From the NCBI RefSeq assembly GCF_964019385.1, contig NC_088649.1:6820451-6884450 (forward strand): DNA of 64,000 nucleotides. Direction: 5' to 3'. Positions 1 through 10,700 of this stretch are shown in pieces (position 1 is the first letter of the stretch; each line of letters starts with the position of its first letter). Made by a program: the position numbers and the translations under genes. The DNA comes from Sycon ciliatum. Its lineage: Eukaryota > Porifera > Calcarea > Leucosolenida > Sycettidae. The notes beneath the pieces were generated by a model. The model made no database searches. It was not told the DNA's origin and saw nothing but the letters and a program-made list of their open reading frames with translations.

Positions 1-27
1 TTCCCCTCTTTCTGAATATCTGCACAG

Positions 28-2660
28 GCAACTACCGTGGTGCTGCACACTACCAGTGTAATATTCAGCTAAGTATCTACCCAGATCGCCAGATCATTCC
101 GGTTGTGTTTCACAACCTGAAAGGGTACGATGCTCACCACCTCATCGCCCACATTGGTATGACCGAGGTTGAAGAGGTGGAGTACGAGGACTCTAACCAG
201 CGTAAGCGGATTAAGAAGGTTGGTGAGATCAGTGTCATCGCCAACAACATGGAGAAATATATTTCATTCAAGTGGCGTCAGTACCGCTTCATCGACTCCA
301 TGGCCTTCTTGAACTCCTCTCTTGACTCGTTGGTGAGCAACACCCCGGAAGATGCGCTCAAGCTTACTCGTACATTGGCCCATCATGACCTTCTCCTGCG
401 TAAGGGTGTCTACCCCTACGAGTACATGGACTCCTTTGCTCGGTTTGATGAGACACAGCTGCCACCTAAATCAGCATTTGAGTCTAGTTTGACTGGAGAA
501 GGTATCAGTGATGCCGACTATGCCCATGCTCAGAACGTATGGCAGGTAAGCAGCTTGTGCCTTCTGTATTGTGCTCTACTTATGACTTTGAATGCTTTTG
601 TGATGTGCTCTACTCATTTTTTTTTGTACTCATTGCTCTCTATCTGTGGATGCTTGTGTGCATGTGTGTATGGATGCTTGCGTGTGTGTGTGTGTGCGTT
701 GTTTTTTTGTTTTTCGTTTTGCAGACATTTGAGTGCAGTACAATGGAGGCCTATCATGACCTCTATTTGCAAACAGATGTCTATCTTCTAGCAGATGTCT
801 TTGAGCATTTCCGCAAGACGGCATACAAGACGTATGGGTTGGATCCAGCCCATTACCTTACTCTCCCAGGTATGTTCATCAGTCTTTGTTGTTGTCCAAT
901 GTATTCTCTCCTTTAGATGGTGTTCTCTGTTAGTATTCTTGTGCTTTCTTGTCGGTGTATTTATATACTTTTTGCATGGTGTATTGACTTTCGTGTTTGT
1001 GTTCTGGTGTGTTGTATGGTGTTATGTAGGATATGCATGGGATGCTCTACTACGGTTCACCCAGATTGAACTGCAGCTGCTCACGGATGTAGACATGCAT
1101 CTGTTTGTCGAAGCCGGTCTACGTGGGGGCATCTCAATGGCGTCGCAGCGGTACGGCAAGGCCAACAACCCAACGATGGATCAGTACAATTCTGCCGAGC
1201 CCACATCATACCTGCTATACCTTGACGCCAACAACCTGTATGGCTGGGCTATGTGCCAGAGTATGCCGACATCCGAGTTTGCCTGGTGTGACAAGAACCT
1301 GTCCGAGATACTGGCACACCCTGTAGATTCGAGCACTGGGTTCATTGTGGAGTGTGATCTTGAGGTACCCTCTTCGCTGCACCACTACTTCAATGATTAT
1401 CCACTCGCACCGGAAGTGATGAGAACATTCTCAGATAAGCTATCACCATACCAACAAGCACTTGTGGAGGAGCTCAAAGTGTCAGCCGTAGATGGAGTCA
1501 AGTTGACACCCAGTCTCCTACCCAAGTCCAAATATGTGTTACACTACCGTACACTGCAGCTGTATTCGCGTCTGGGCATGGTGGTGACCGCTGTTCACAA
1601 GGTGTTGGGATTTCAGCAGAGTGCCTGGATGGCTCCCTACATCAATCTGAACACTGCACTTCGCACGAGGGCTACAACCGACTTTGAGAAGAGCTTTTAC
1701 AAGGTAAATGCAACCGTTGTGTGCAGTCTTGTATGTTGTTGTTGGTTGTTGTTGTTGTTGTTGTTGTTTTTGTTGTTGTTTTTGTCGCATGTATGGTGCA
1801 AGTGTGACGTGGAGTATGCTAATTGAAAAATATGCTGATGTGAAGGAATGGCATGATATGATTCTCATGTGTCATGTTTGCCTGTTTGTGTGCTGCAGCT
1901 GATGAACAACTCAGTCTTTGGCAAGACGATGGAGAACGTTCGTAATCGAATACGCATCGATCTCTTGCGAGAAGAAAGTGAGGAGCAGGTACTGAGGGCA
2001 GTGAGCAAGCCTACATATGTGCGGCACGACATTTTCCCGAACGGGCTTGTCGGAATAGAAAAGCAGCACACTGAGATCAAGCTCAACAAGCCGGTCTATG
2101 TGGGTATGTCGATACTAGACCTGTCAAAGGTGCACATGTACTCCTTCTACTACGATGTGCTGAAGGAGCAGTACGGTAGCAGAATCCGGCTGTTGTACAC
2201 CGACACCGACTCTGTTATTGTGCACATAACCACCGGTGATGTTTATGCAGAGATGGATCTGTCTCTGTATGACACCAGCAACTTTCCCACTGACCATCCT
2301 CAGTACACTTCTGTCAATAAGAAAGTGGTTGGCAAATTCAAAGATGAGCTTGGTGGGAAATCCATGGTGGAGTTTGTAGGTCTAAGATCGAAGATGTACT
2401 CCTACATCGGGCAGGAATCGGCCAAACGGGCCAAGGGTGTGCGGAAGGCAGTCCTGGCAAATACCATCACCCACGAGGACTATGTAGATGCACTGCTCAG
2501 TCATCGTGTGTCTTCCAGGCCTATGACGGGTCTCCGATCACATAGCCACGCAGTGTATGAGGAGGTAACCACCAAGGTGGCATTGTCTCCATTCGACTGC
2601 AAGCGGTACATACTGGATGATGGCATGGCCACACTTGCATATGGTCACAAGGACATTTAA
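28..2660 (+). CDS. Family B DNA polymerase with endonuclease VII-like module, left-arm copy (exons 4-7 only in window)
   Basis: Mirror copy of the gene at 7775-12297. Visible exons are 28-545, 725-869, 1030-1703 and 1899-2660 (stop TAA at 2658-2660), separated by GT-AG introns. Exon 4 starts after CACAG with the second half of the endonuclease VII signature (YRGAAH..CN) and carries exonuclease motif II (HNLKGYD). Exon 5 carries Exo III (Y..LQTDVYLLAD). Exon 6 carries polymerase motif A (LDANNLYG). Exon 7 carries motif B (NNSVFGKT) and motif C (YTDTDS). The encoded residues match the right-arm copy. Exons 1-3 lie to the left of the window. Intron 6 holds a TTG tract one triplet longer than the right copy. 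Confidence 0.88.
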
Positions 2661-3062
2661 TGGACAGGACCCCACATTGAACATGTTTCATCATTTTCAT
2701 ACAAAACTCCCCGCCGTTCTTCTGTCATTAATTCCTCCTATCTTGGCGTGTGGGGCCGGTTCCAACAATATACATTTTTGTTAAATATTTCAGGCTTGTG
2801 CCTCAATCATATTGCAGGATATAGTGCATCGTGCGGTATAATAATCTTCATCGTATCATCAAATATTACCCTACACACTTTGGTTTGCAGTGTGTGCACA
2901 GCATAGTCCATATATCATCAAATTGATCAAGTTCAGTAACTGCGGGCATATATTTCCCTAGCTTGAGAAAATGCTTATATACTTGCGTAAATTTATGCTC
3001 ACAATGATGACATTAAAATAAGATTAACTCTGCCACACATTATATTACCAGACACTGGTGTT
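2661..3062. other. Non-coding spacer downstream of the polymerase (left arm)
   Basis: AT-rich sequence with no open frame of note, no clear inverted repeat and no recognised motif. It is mirrored at 7373-7774. It probably contains the 3' untranslated region of the polymerase gene, but I could not fix a polyadenylation signal. Confidence 0.5.
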
Positions 3063-3899
3063 GTTGTTGTCGTCATCGTTGTTGTTGTTGTTGTTGTTGG
3101 CTGTTGTCGGTTGTTGATGGTTGTTGTTGGTTGTTGTTGTTGGTTGTTGTTGTTGGTTGTTGTTGTTGGTTGTTGCTGTTGGTTGTTGTTGTTGGTTGTT
3201 GTTGTTGGTTGTTGTTGTTGGTTGTTGTTGGTTGTTGTTTGTTGTTGTTATTGTTGGTTGTTGTTGTTGGTTGTTGTTGTTGGTTGTTGTTGTTGGTTGT
3301 TGTTGGTTGTTGTTGGTTGTTATTGGTTGTTGTTGTTTGTTGTTGGTTGTTGTTGGTTGTTGTTGGTTGTTGTTGTTGGTTGTTGTTTGTTGTTGGTTGT
3401 TGTTGGTTGTTGTTGTTGGTTGTTGTTGGTTGTTGTCGGTTGTTGTTGGTTGTTGTTGGCTGTTGTTGTTGGTTGTTGTTGTTGGTTGCTGTTGTTGGTT
3501 GCTGTTGTTGGTTGTTGTTGGTTGTTGTTAGTTGTTGTTGTTTGTTGTTAGTTGTTGTTAGTTGTTGTTGTTTGTTGTTGGTTGTTGTTGGTTGTTGTTG
3601 TTGGTTGTTGTTGGTTGTTGGTTGTTGTTGGTTGTTGTTGGTTGTTGTTGGTTGTTGTTGTTGGTTGTTGTCGGTTGTTGTCGGTTGTTGTTGGTTGTTG
3701 TTGTCGGTTGTTGTCGGTTGTTGTTGGTTGTTGTTGTTGGCTGTTGTTGCTGGTTGTTGTTGTTGGTTGTTGTTGTTGGTTGCTGTTGTTGGTTGCTGTT
3801 GTTGGTTGTTGTCGGTTGTTGTTGGTTGTTGTTGGTTGTTGTTGTTTGTTGTTGGTTGTTGTTGGTTGTTGGTTGTTGTTGGTTGTTGTTGTTTGTTGT
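3063..3899. repeat. Variable 7/10/13-bp GGTTG(TTG)n repeat array, left arm
   Basis: About 840 bp built from units GGTTGTT, GGTTGTTGTT and GGTTGTTGTTGTT with sporadic T-to-C changes. Because 7, 10 and 13 are all 1 modulo 3, each unit rotates the reading frame. Several frames on both strands therefore stay open: Leu/Val/Gly/Cys/Trp on plus, Gln/Pro/Thr/Asn on minus. These long open frames are a consequence of composition, not evidence for proteins. The right-arm copy (6546-7372) is 10 bp shorter, consistent with gain or loss of one 10-bp unit. Confidence 0.93.
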
Positions 3900-3910
3900 C
3901 CCATGGGACA

Positions 3911-4033
3911 ATGAAACTACAAAGGAAAGTGGCTACTGACGAGGCACCTGTGACCACGCCAATGCCTGAAACTGATGAAGCTGAGGAACGGAGGATCCTT
4001 GAGTTGGCCCTTAGCCGACTTGAGCGTGATTAA
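3911..4033 (+). CDS. Short acidic ORF or terminal exon (40 codons), left arm
   Basis: An ATG at 3911, just beyond the GGTTG repeat, opens a 40-codon frame ending at TAA 4031-4033. The C-terminal half is charged and helical in character (ETDEAEERRILELALSRLERD-like). It reads more like protein than the flanking repeat. It could be the last exon of a gene whose intron contains the repeat: a CTACAAAG acceptor-like sequence sits just inside. No function recognised. Mirror copy at 6412-6534. Confidence 0.25.
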   Translation: MKLQRKVATDEAPVTTPMPETDEAEERRILELALSRLERD

Positions 4034-4720
4034 CAGCAGTGTTTACACTCCTCAGCAAATCCCATCAAATCGGAGCACATGTTGACGGGACCTTAGAGTT
4101 GGCACTGCTCAGTAATGGCAAAATATTTTAAATGGCCGCCAAGACCTTTCTCAATAGGCGGAAGAGTCACCTGTATGCAATACGTTGTATATGTCATGTG
4201 TGTGTATTGTATATGCATTGGGCTCGAGTAACTCAACAGCATTCGCTCAGTAACACTCAACACTTCCACCATCAAATGGGAATACACGTGTTGAAGCAAG
4301 CTTAGAATGAGCGTTACTTGGTAATAACAGAATGAACCCGATGACCTACATGTACGTAAACAGGTGGCTAAATCACTGGTACACAAACGCATTCGGCATG
4401 AGATAAGCATTTACTCACTCATCAACTGTAATATGTTCCATGCGGTCGCCAGGTGTGTGTCTCTGCTAGGTAAATGGACGGGATAAGGTATTATGTTCAG
4501 TTCATGTTCGAGTCCGTTGTAGTTTTGACAGAGATCGAGATGTCACGCTGGTTGCTGAATTTGATGACGGCAACTCAAACCAATAGTGGTCAGGAAGTTG
4601 GTCCACGAGCTGCTGTTGTCCAACGGAACGGTGATAGTGACGAAGATGAAGCAGAAGAAAGTGTTAAATTTGTTCTCAGGAAGAGGAAGAGAGTGACGAC
4701 ATCACCCTTGCTCCTACCTG
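4034..4720. other. Spacer between short ORF and transposase relic (left arm)
   Basis: No convincing gene. An open frame on plus at 4474-4824 has an acidic patch and a basic stretch (GDSDEDEAEE, LRKRKR), but its 3' third is antisense to the transposase relic. I could not support it as a gene. The segment is mirrored at 5725-6411. Confidence 0.35.
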
Positions 4721-5222
4721 TCATGTTGAATCCAGGATTTCTGGGTTTTGTAGGATCGTTGCCACGCTGGTGCTGGTGCCGTCAACGGCACCAGCACAGC
4801 CAGGTAGGTGGCACAGAGATTTAAAGCCGGAGACGACGTCAGCTACATTGAGCTGGTCTTGGGGAAAGACAATGAACTTAGGGGCAAGTTGCCGGGATGC
4901 AGATACACACGCTTGCACGATGTTGTGGACTGTAGAAGTACCAATGCGATGCTCTTTTGCCAACTGCTGGAATTCCTCGGCATGAGCCATCCATTGGAGG
5001 AATATTGCAAGACGTTTTTTCCCAGAGATCACTTGCGCAAGTGCGTCGTCTGACAATCAATGGTATCTTTGACCAAATCGTGCACAGCAAGAAATGTGCA
5101 TTTGGTCACTCGAAACTTTTCGATGAACCTCTCATCTTCGACACCTTGGAAGTCTTGTCCAAGTCTACTCCATGTCCCCAAGATCTCTTTTTCCCAAACA
5201 CCATCATCGTCGCCATCAGCAT
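4721..5222 (-). pseudogene. PIF/Harbinger-like (HARBI1 family) transposase relic, left arm
   Basis: Read on the minus strand from the axis, one frame gives an N-terminal Harbinger-like block ending DERFIEKFRVTKCTF...DTIDCQTTHLRK. After a one-base shift at about 5050, a second frame continues ISGKKRLAIFLQWMAH...IGTSTVHNIVQACV and LPGCAGAVDGTS. This resembles the N-terminal and helix-turn-helix part of HARBI1-like transposases and the first catalytic Asp (AVDGT). The remaining catalytic domain is missing or unrecognisable after NPEILDST-stop. The upstream end coincides with the palindrome axis, so the gene is also truncated there. Confidence 0.7.
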
Positions 5223-5231
5223 GAGCCGACG
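5214..5231. other. Axis/loop of the large palindrome
   Basis: CGCC (5211-5214) pairs with GGCG (5231-5234) across a 16-nt unpaired centre. The local stem is GC-rich and based on GAC/GTC triplets (CATCGTCGCC/GGCGACGATG type), a short inverted repeat that could nucleate a fold-back. The centre contains no promoter-like or terminal-repeat signature. Confidence 0.9.
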
Positions 5232-5724
5232 GCGACGACGATGGTGTTTGGGAAAAAGAGATCTTGGGGACATGGAGTAGACTTGGACAAGACTTCCAAG
5301 GTGTCGAAGATGAGAGGTTCATCGAAAAGTTTCGAGTGACCAAATGCACATTTCTTGCTGTGCACGATTTGGTCAAAGATACCATTGATTGTCAGACGAC
5401 GCACTTGCGCAAGTGATCTCTGGGAAAAAACGTCTTGCAATATTCCTCCAATGGATGGCTCATGCCGAGGAATTCCAGCAGTTGGCAAAAGAGCATCGCA
5501 TTGGTACTTCTACAGTCCACAACATCGTGCAAGCGTGTGTATCTGCATCCCGGCAACTTGCCCCTAAGTTCATTGTCTTTCCCCAAGACCAGCTCAATGT
5601 AGCTGACGTCGTCTCCGGCTTTAAATCTCTGTGCCACCTACCTGGCTGTGCTGGTGCCGTTGACGGCACCAGCACCAGCGTGGCAACGATCCTACAAAAC
5701 CCAGAAATCCTGGATTCAACATGA
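5222..5724 (+). pseudogene. PIF/Harbinger-like transposase relic, right arm
   Basis: Mirror of the left-arm relic. Frame 1 runs from the axis through GDDDGVWEKEILG and DERFIEKFRV to HLRK and a TGA at about 5415. The second frame runs from about 5389 to the stop at 5722-5724 and carries SGKKRLAIF, IGTSTVHNIV and GCAGAVDGTS. The identical frameshift in both arms shows that the gene was already broken before the inverted duplication. The Harbinger fragment may be an insertion captured by the polymerase element or an unrelated older copy in which the duplication broke. Confidence 0.7.
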
Positions 5725-6411
5725 CAGGTAGGAGCAAGGGTGATGTCGTCACTCTCTTCCTCTTCCTGAGAACAAATTTAACACTTTCTTCTGCTTCATC
5801 TTCGTCACTATCACCGTTCCGTTGGACAACAGCAGCTCGTGGACCAACTTCCTGACCACTATTGGTTTGAGTTGCCGTCATCAAATTCAGCAACCAGCGT
5901 GACATCTCGATCTCTGTCAAAACTACAACGGACTCGAACATGAACTGAACATAATACCTTATCCCGTCCATTTACCTAGCAGAGACACACACCTGGCGAC
6001 CGCATGGAACATATTACAGTTGATGAGTGAGTAAATGCTTATCTCATGCCGAATGCGTTTGTGTACCAGTGATTTAGCCACCTGTTTACGTACATGTAGG
6101 TCATCGGGTTCATTCTGTTATTACCAAGTAACGCTCATTCTAAGCTTGCTTCAACACGTGTATTCCCATTTGATGGTGGAAGTGTTGAGTGTTACTGAGC
6201 GAATGCTGTTGAGTTACTCGAGCCCAATGCATATACAATACACACACATGACATATACAACGTATTGCATACAGGTGACTCTTCCGCCTATTGAGAAAGG
6301 TCTTGGCGGCCATTTAAAATATTTTGCCATTACTGAGCAGTGCCAACTCTAAGGTCCCGTCAACATGTGCTCCGATTTGATGGGATTTGCTGAGGAGTGT
6401 AAACACTGCTG

Positions 6412-6534
6412 TTAATCACGCTCAAGTCGGCTAAGGGCCAACTCAAGGATCCTCCGTTCCTCAGCTTCATCAGTTTCAGGCATTGGCGTGGTCACAGGTG
6501 CCTCGTCAGTAGCCACTTTCCTTTGTAGTTTCAT
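6412..6534 (-). CDS. Short acidic ORF or terminal exon, right arm
   Basis: Mirror copy of 3911-4033, identical in sequence. It has 40 codons ending at 6412 with a charged C-terminus rich in Glu and Arg. It lies between the repeat array and the transposase relic on the same strand as the polymerase gene, 1.2 kb downstream of its stop. No function recognised. Confidence 0.25.
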   Translation of the reverse strand: MKLQRKVATDEAPVTTPMPETDEAEERRILELALSRLERD

Positions 6535-6545
6535 TGTCCCATGGG

Positions 6546-7372
6546 ACAACAAACAACAACAACCAACAACAACCAACAACCAACAACAACCAACAACAAA
6601 CAACAACAACCAACAACAACCAACAACAACCGACAACAACCAACAACAGCAACCAACAACAGCAACCAACAACAACAACCAACAACAACAACCAGCAACA
6701 ACAGCCAACAACAACAACCAACAACAACCGACAACAACCGACAACAACAACCAACAACAACCGACAACAACCGACAACAACCAACAACAACAACCAACAA
6801 CAACCAACAACAACCAACAACCAACAACAACCAACAACAACAACCAACAACAACCAACAACAAACAACAACAACTAACAACAACTAACAACAAACAACAA
6901 CAACTAACAACAACCAACAACAACCAACAACAGCAACCAACAACAGCAACCAACAACAACAACCAACAACAACAGCCAACAACAACCAACAACAACCGAC
7001 AACAACCAACAACAACCAACAACAACAACCAACAACAACCAACAACAAACAACAACCAACAACAACAACCAACAACAACCAACAACAACCAACAACAAAC
7101 AACAACAACCAATAACAACCAACAACAACCAACAACAACCAACAACAACAACCAACAACAACAACCAACAACAACAACCAACAATAACAACAACAAACAA
7201 CAACCAACAACAACCAACAACAACAACCAACAACAACAACCAACAACAACAACCAACAGCAACAACCAACAACAACAACCAACAACAACAACCAACAACA
7301 ACAACCAACAACAACCATCAACAACCGACAACAGCCAACAACAACAACAACAACAACGATGACGACAACAAC
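6546..7372. repeat. Variable CAACAACC-type repeat array, right arm
   Basis: Reverse complement of 3063-3899, 10 bp shorter. Units AACAACC, AACAACAACC and AACAACAACAACC alternate irregularly; the order of variants is otherwise the same in both arms. The arm-to-arm difference is therefore one repeat unit, not general divergence. Confidence 0.93.
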
Positions 7373-7774
7373 AACACCAGTGTCTGGTAATATAATGTGT
7401 GGCAGAGTTAATCTTATTTTAATGTCATCATTGTGAGCATAAATTTACGCAAGTATATAAGCATTTTCTCAAGCTAGGGAAATATATGCCCGCAGTTACT
7501 GAACTTGATCAATTTGATGATATATGGACTATGCTGTGCACACACTGCAAACCAAAGTGTGTAGGGTAATATTTGATGATACGATGAAGATTATTATACC
7601 GCACGATGCACTATATCCTGCAATATGATTGAGGCACAAGCCTGAAATATTTAACAAAAATGTATATTGTTGGAACCGGCCCCACACGCCAAGATAGGAG
7701 GAATTAATGACAGAAGAACGGCGGGGAGTTTTGTATGAAAATGATGAAACATGTTCAATGTGGGGTCCTGTCCA

Positions 7775-10700
7775 TTAAATGTCCTTGTGACCATATGCAA
7801 GTGTGGCCATGCCATCATCCAGTATGTACCGCTTGCAGTCGAATGGAGACAATGCCACCTTGGTGGTTACCTCCTCATACACTGCGTGGCTATGTGATCG
7901 GAGACCCGTCATAGGCCTGGAAGACACACGATGACTGAGCAGTGCATCTACATAGTCCTCGTGGGTGATGGTATTTGCCAGGACTGCCTTCCGCACACCC
8001 TTGGCCCGTTTGGCCGATTCCTGCCCGATGTAGGAGTACATCTTCGATCTTAGACCTACAAACTCCACCATGGATTTCCCACCAAGCTCATCTTTGAATT
8101 TGCCAACCACTTTCTTATTGACAGAAGTGTACTGAGGATGGTCAGTGGGAAAGTTGCTGGTGTCATACAGAGACAGATCCATCTCTGCATAAACATCACC
8201 GGTGGTTATGTGCACAATAACAGAGTCGGTGTCGGTGTACAACAGCCGGATTCTGCTACCGTACTGCTCCTTCAGCACATCGTAGTAGAAGGAGTACATG
8301 TGCACCTTTGACAGGTCTAGTATCGACATACCCACATAGACCGGCTTGTTGAGCTTGATCTCAGTGTGCTGCTTTTCTATTCCGACAAGCCCGTTCGGGA
8401 AAATGTCGTGCCGCACATATGTAGGCTTGCTCACTGCCCTCAGTACCTGCTCCTCACTTTCTTCTCGCAAGAGATCGATGCGTATTCGATTACGAACGTT
8501 CTCCATCGTCTTGCCAAAGACTGAGTTGTTCATCAGCTGCAGCACACAAACAGGCAAACATGACACATGAGAATCATATCATGCCATTCCTTCACATCAG
8601 CATATTTTTCAATTAGCATACTCCACGTCACACTTGCACCATACATGCGACAAAAACAACAACAAAAACAACAACAACAACAACAACCAACAACAACATA
8701 CAAGACTGCACACAACGGTTGCATTTACCTTGTAAAAGCTCTTCTCAAAGTCGGTTGTAGCCCTCGTGCGAAGTGCAGTGTTCAGATTGATGTAGGGAGC
8801 CATCCAGGCACTCTGCTGAAATCCCAACACCTTGTGAACAGCGGTCACCACCATGCCCAGACGCGAATACAGCTGCAGTGTACGGTAGTGTAACACATAT
8901 TTGGACTTGGGTAGGAGACTGGGTGTCAACTTGACTCCATCTACGGCTGACACTTTGAGCTCCTCCACAAGTGCTTGTTGGTATGGTGATAGCTTATCTG
9001 AGAATGTTCTCATCACTTCCGGTGCGAGTGGATAATCATTGAAGTAGTGGTGCAGCGAAGAGGGTACCTCAAGATCACACTCCACAATGAACCCAGTGCT
9101 CGAATCTACAGGGTGTGCCAGTATCTCGGACAGGTTCTTGTCACACCAGGCAAACTCGGATGTCGGCATACTCTGGCACATAGCCCAGCCATACAGGTTG
9201 TTGGCGTCAAGGTATAGCAGGTATGATGTGGGCTCGGCAGAATTGTACTGATCCATCGTTGGGTTGTTGGCCTTGCCGTACCGCTGCGACGCCATTGAGA
9301 TGCCCCCACGTAGACCGGCTTCGACAAACAGATGCATGTCTACATCCGTGAGCAGCTGCAGTTCAATCTGGGTGAACCGTAGTAGAGCATCCCATGCATA
9401 TCCTACATAACACCATACAACACACCAGAACACAAACACGAAAGTCAATACACCATGCAAAAAGTATATAAATACACCGACAAGAAAGCACAAGAATACT
9501 AACAGAGAACACCATCTAAAGGAGAGAATACATTGGACAACAACAAAGACTGATGAACATACCTGGGAGAGTAAGGTAATGGGCTGGATCCAACCCATAC
9601 GTCTTGTATGCCGTCTTGCGGAAATGCTCAAAGACATCTGCTAGAAGATAGACATCTGTTTGCAAATAGAGGTCATGATAGGCCTCCATTGTACTGCACT
9701 CAAATGTCTGCAAAACGAAAAACAAAAAAACAACGCACACACACACACACGCAAGCATCCATACACACATGCACACAAGCATCCACAGATAGAGAGCAAT
9801 GAGTACAAAAAAAAATGAGTAGAGCACATCACAAAAGCATTCAAAGTCATAAGTAGAGCACAATACAGAAGGCACAAGCTGCTTACCTGCCATACGTTCT
9901 GAGCATGGGCATAGTCGGCATCACTGATACCTTCTCCAGTCAAACTAGACTCAAATGCTGATTTAGGTGGCAGCTGTGTCTCATCAAACCGAGCAAAGGA
10001 GTCCATGTACTCGTAGGGGTAGACACCCTTACGCAGGAGAAGGTCATGATGGGCCAATGTACGAGTAAGCTTGAGCGCATCTTCCGGGGTGTTGCTCACC
10101 AACGAGTCAAGAGAGGAGTTCAAGAAGGCCATGGAGTCGATGAAGCGGTACTGACGCCACTTGAATGAAATATATTTCTCCATGTTGTTGGCGATGACAC
10201 TGATCTCACCAACCTTCTTAATCCGCTTACGCTGGTTAGAGTCCTCGTACTCCACCTCTTCAACCTCGGTCATACCAATGTGGGCGATGAGGTGGTGAGC
10301 ATCGTACCCTTTCAGGTTGTGAAACACAACCGGAATGATCTGGCGATCTGGGTAGATACTTAGCTGAATATTACACTGGTAGTGTGCAGCACCACGGTAG
10401 TTGCCTGTGCAGATATTCAGAAAGAGGGGAATACACAAACATAGTAAACATCTACAGTGAAGGTGATACCACAGACAATACAATTCAATACACCATGATA
10501 ACACACAGATGCAAACAGCTACAAAGACATGAAAATGCACTATACACATCATGCGCATATCTACACACAACTGCAAAACAACAAAAATAAACAAAAAATT
10601 ATAATACTTACCAGTGAGATGATCATGATCACGAACACGATCTTCTCCAAGTACTTCATCACATATCCAGCAGTTGACTGCGTTCTGAAACTCAAGCTCC

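Larger units (their letters stand above)
1..10431. repeat. Giant near-perfect palindrome (inverted duplication), axis about 5222.5
   Basis: Positions 1-5214 are the reverse complement of 5231-10431. Near the axis x pairs with 10445-x; beyond the central repeat with 10435-x, and beyond the small TTG tract with 10432-x. So the right arm is 10 nt shorter in the GGTTG repeat and one triplet shorter in the TTG tract at 1738-1770. The unpaired centre is 16 nt (5215-5230). I saw one base difference near the axis (5206 A against the partner of 5239). The polymerase exons translate identically in both arms. The left arm is cut by the window start, so the true length is unknown; the right arm's gene continues to 12297. 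Such identity means a very recent inverted duplication or an assembly/library fold-back artefact. Confidence 0.97.

Noticed and set aside
3073..4033. Long open frames (up to 309 codons) on both strands in the GGTTG repeat
   Set aside because: Stop-free frames arise automatically from TTG/GGTTG composition in several frames and strands at once; no initiation context or domain supports a protein. Only the non-repetitive tail at 3911-4033 was kept, at low confidence.
4474..4824. Plus-strand 116-codon ORF with acidic and basic patches (and its mirror at 5621-5971)
   Set aside because: Its 3' third is antisense to the transposase relic and no family is recognised; kept only as a note in the spacer entry.
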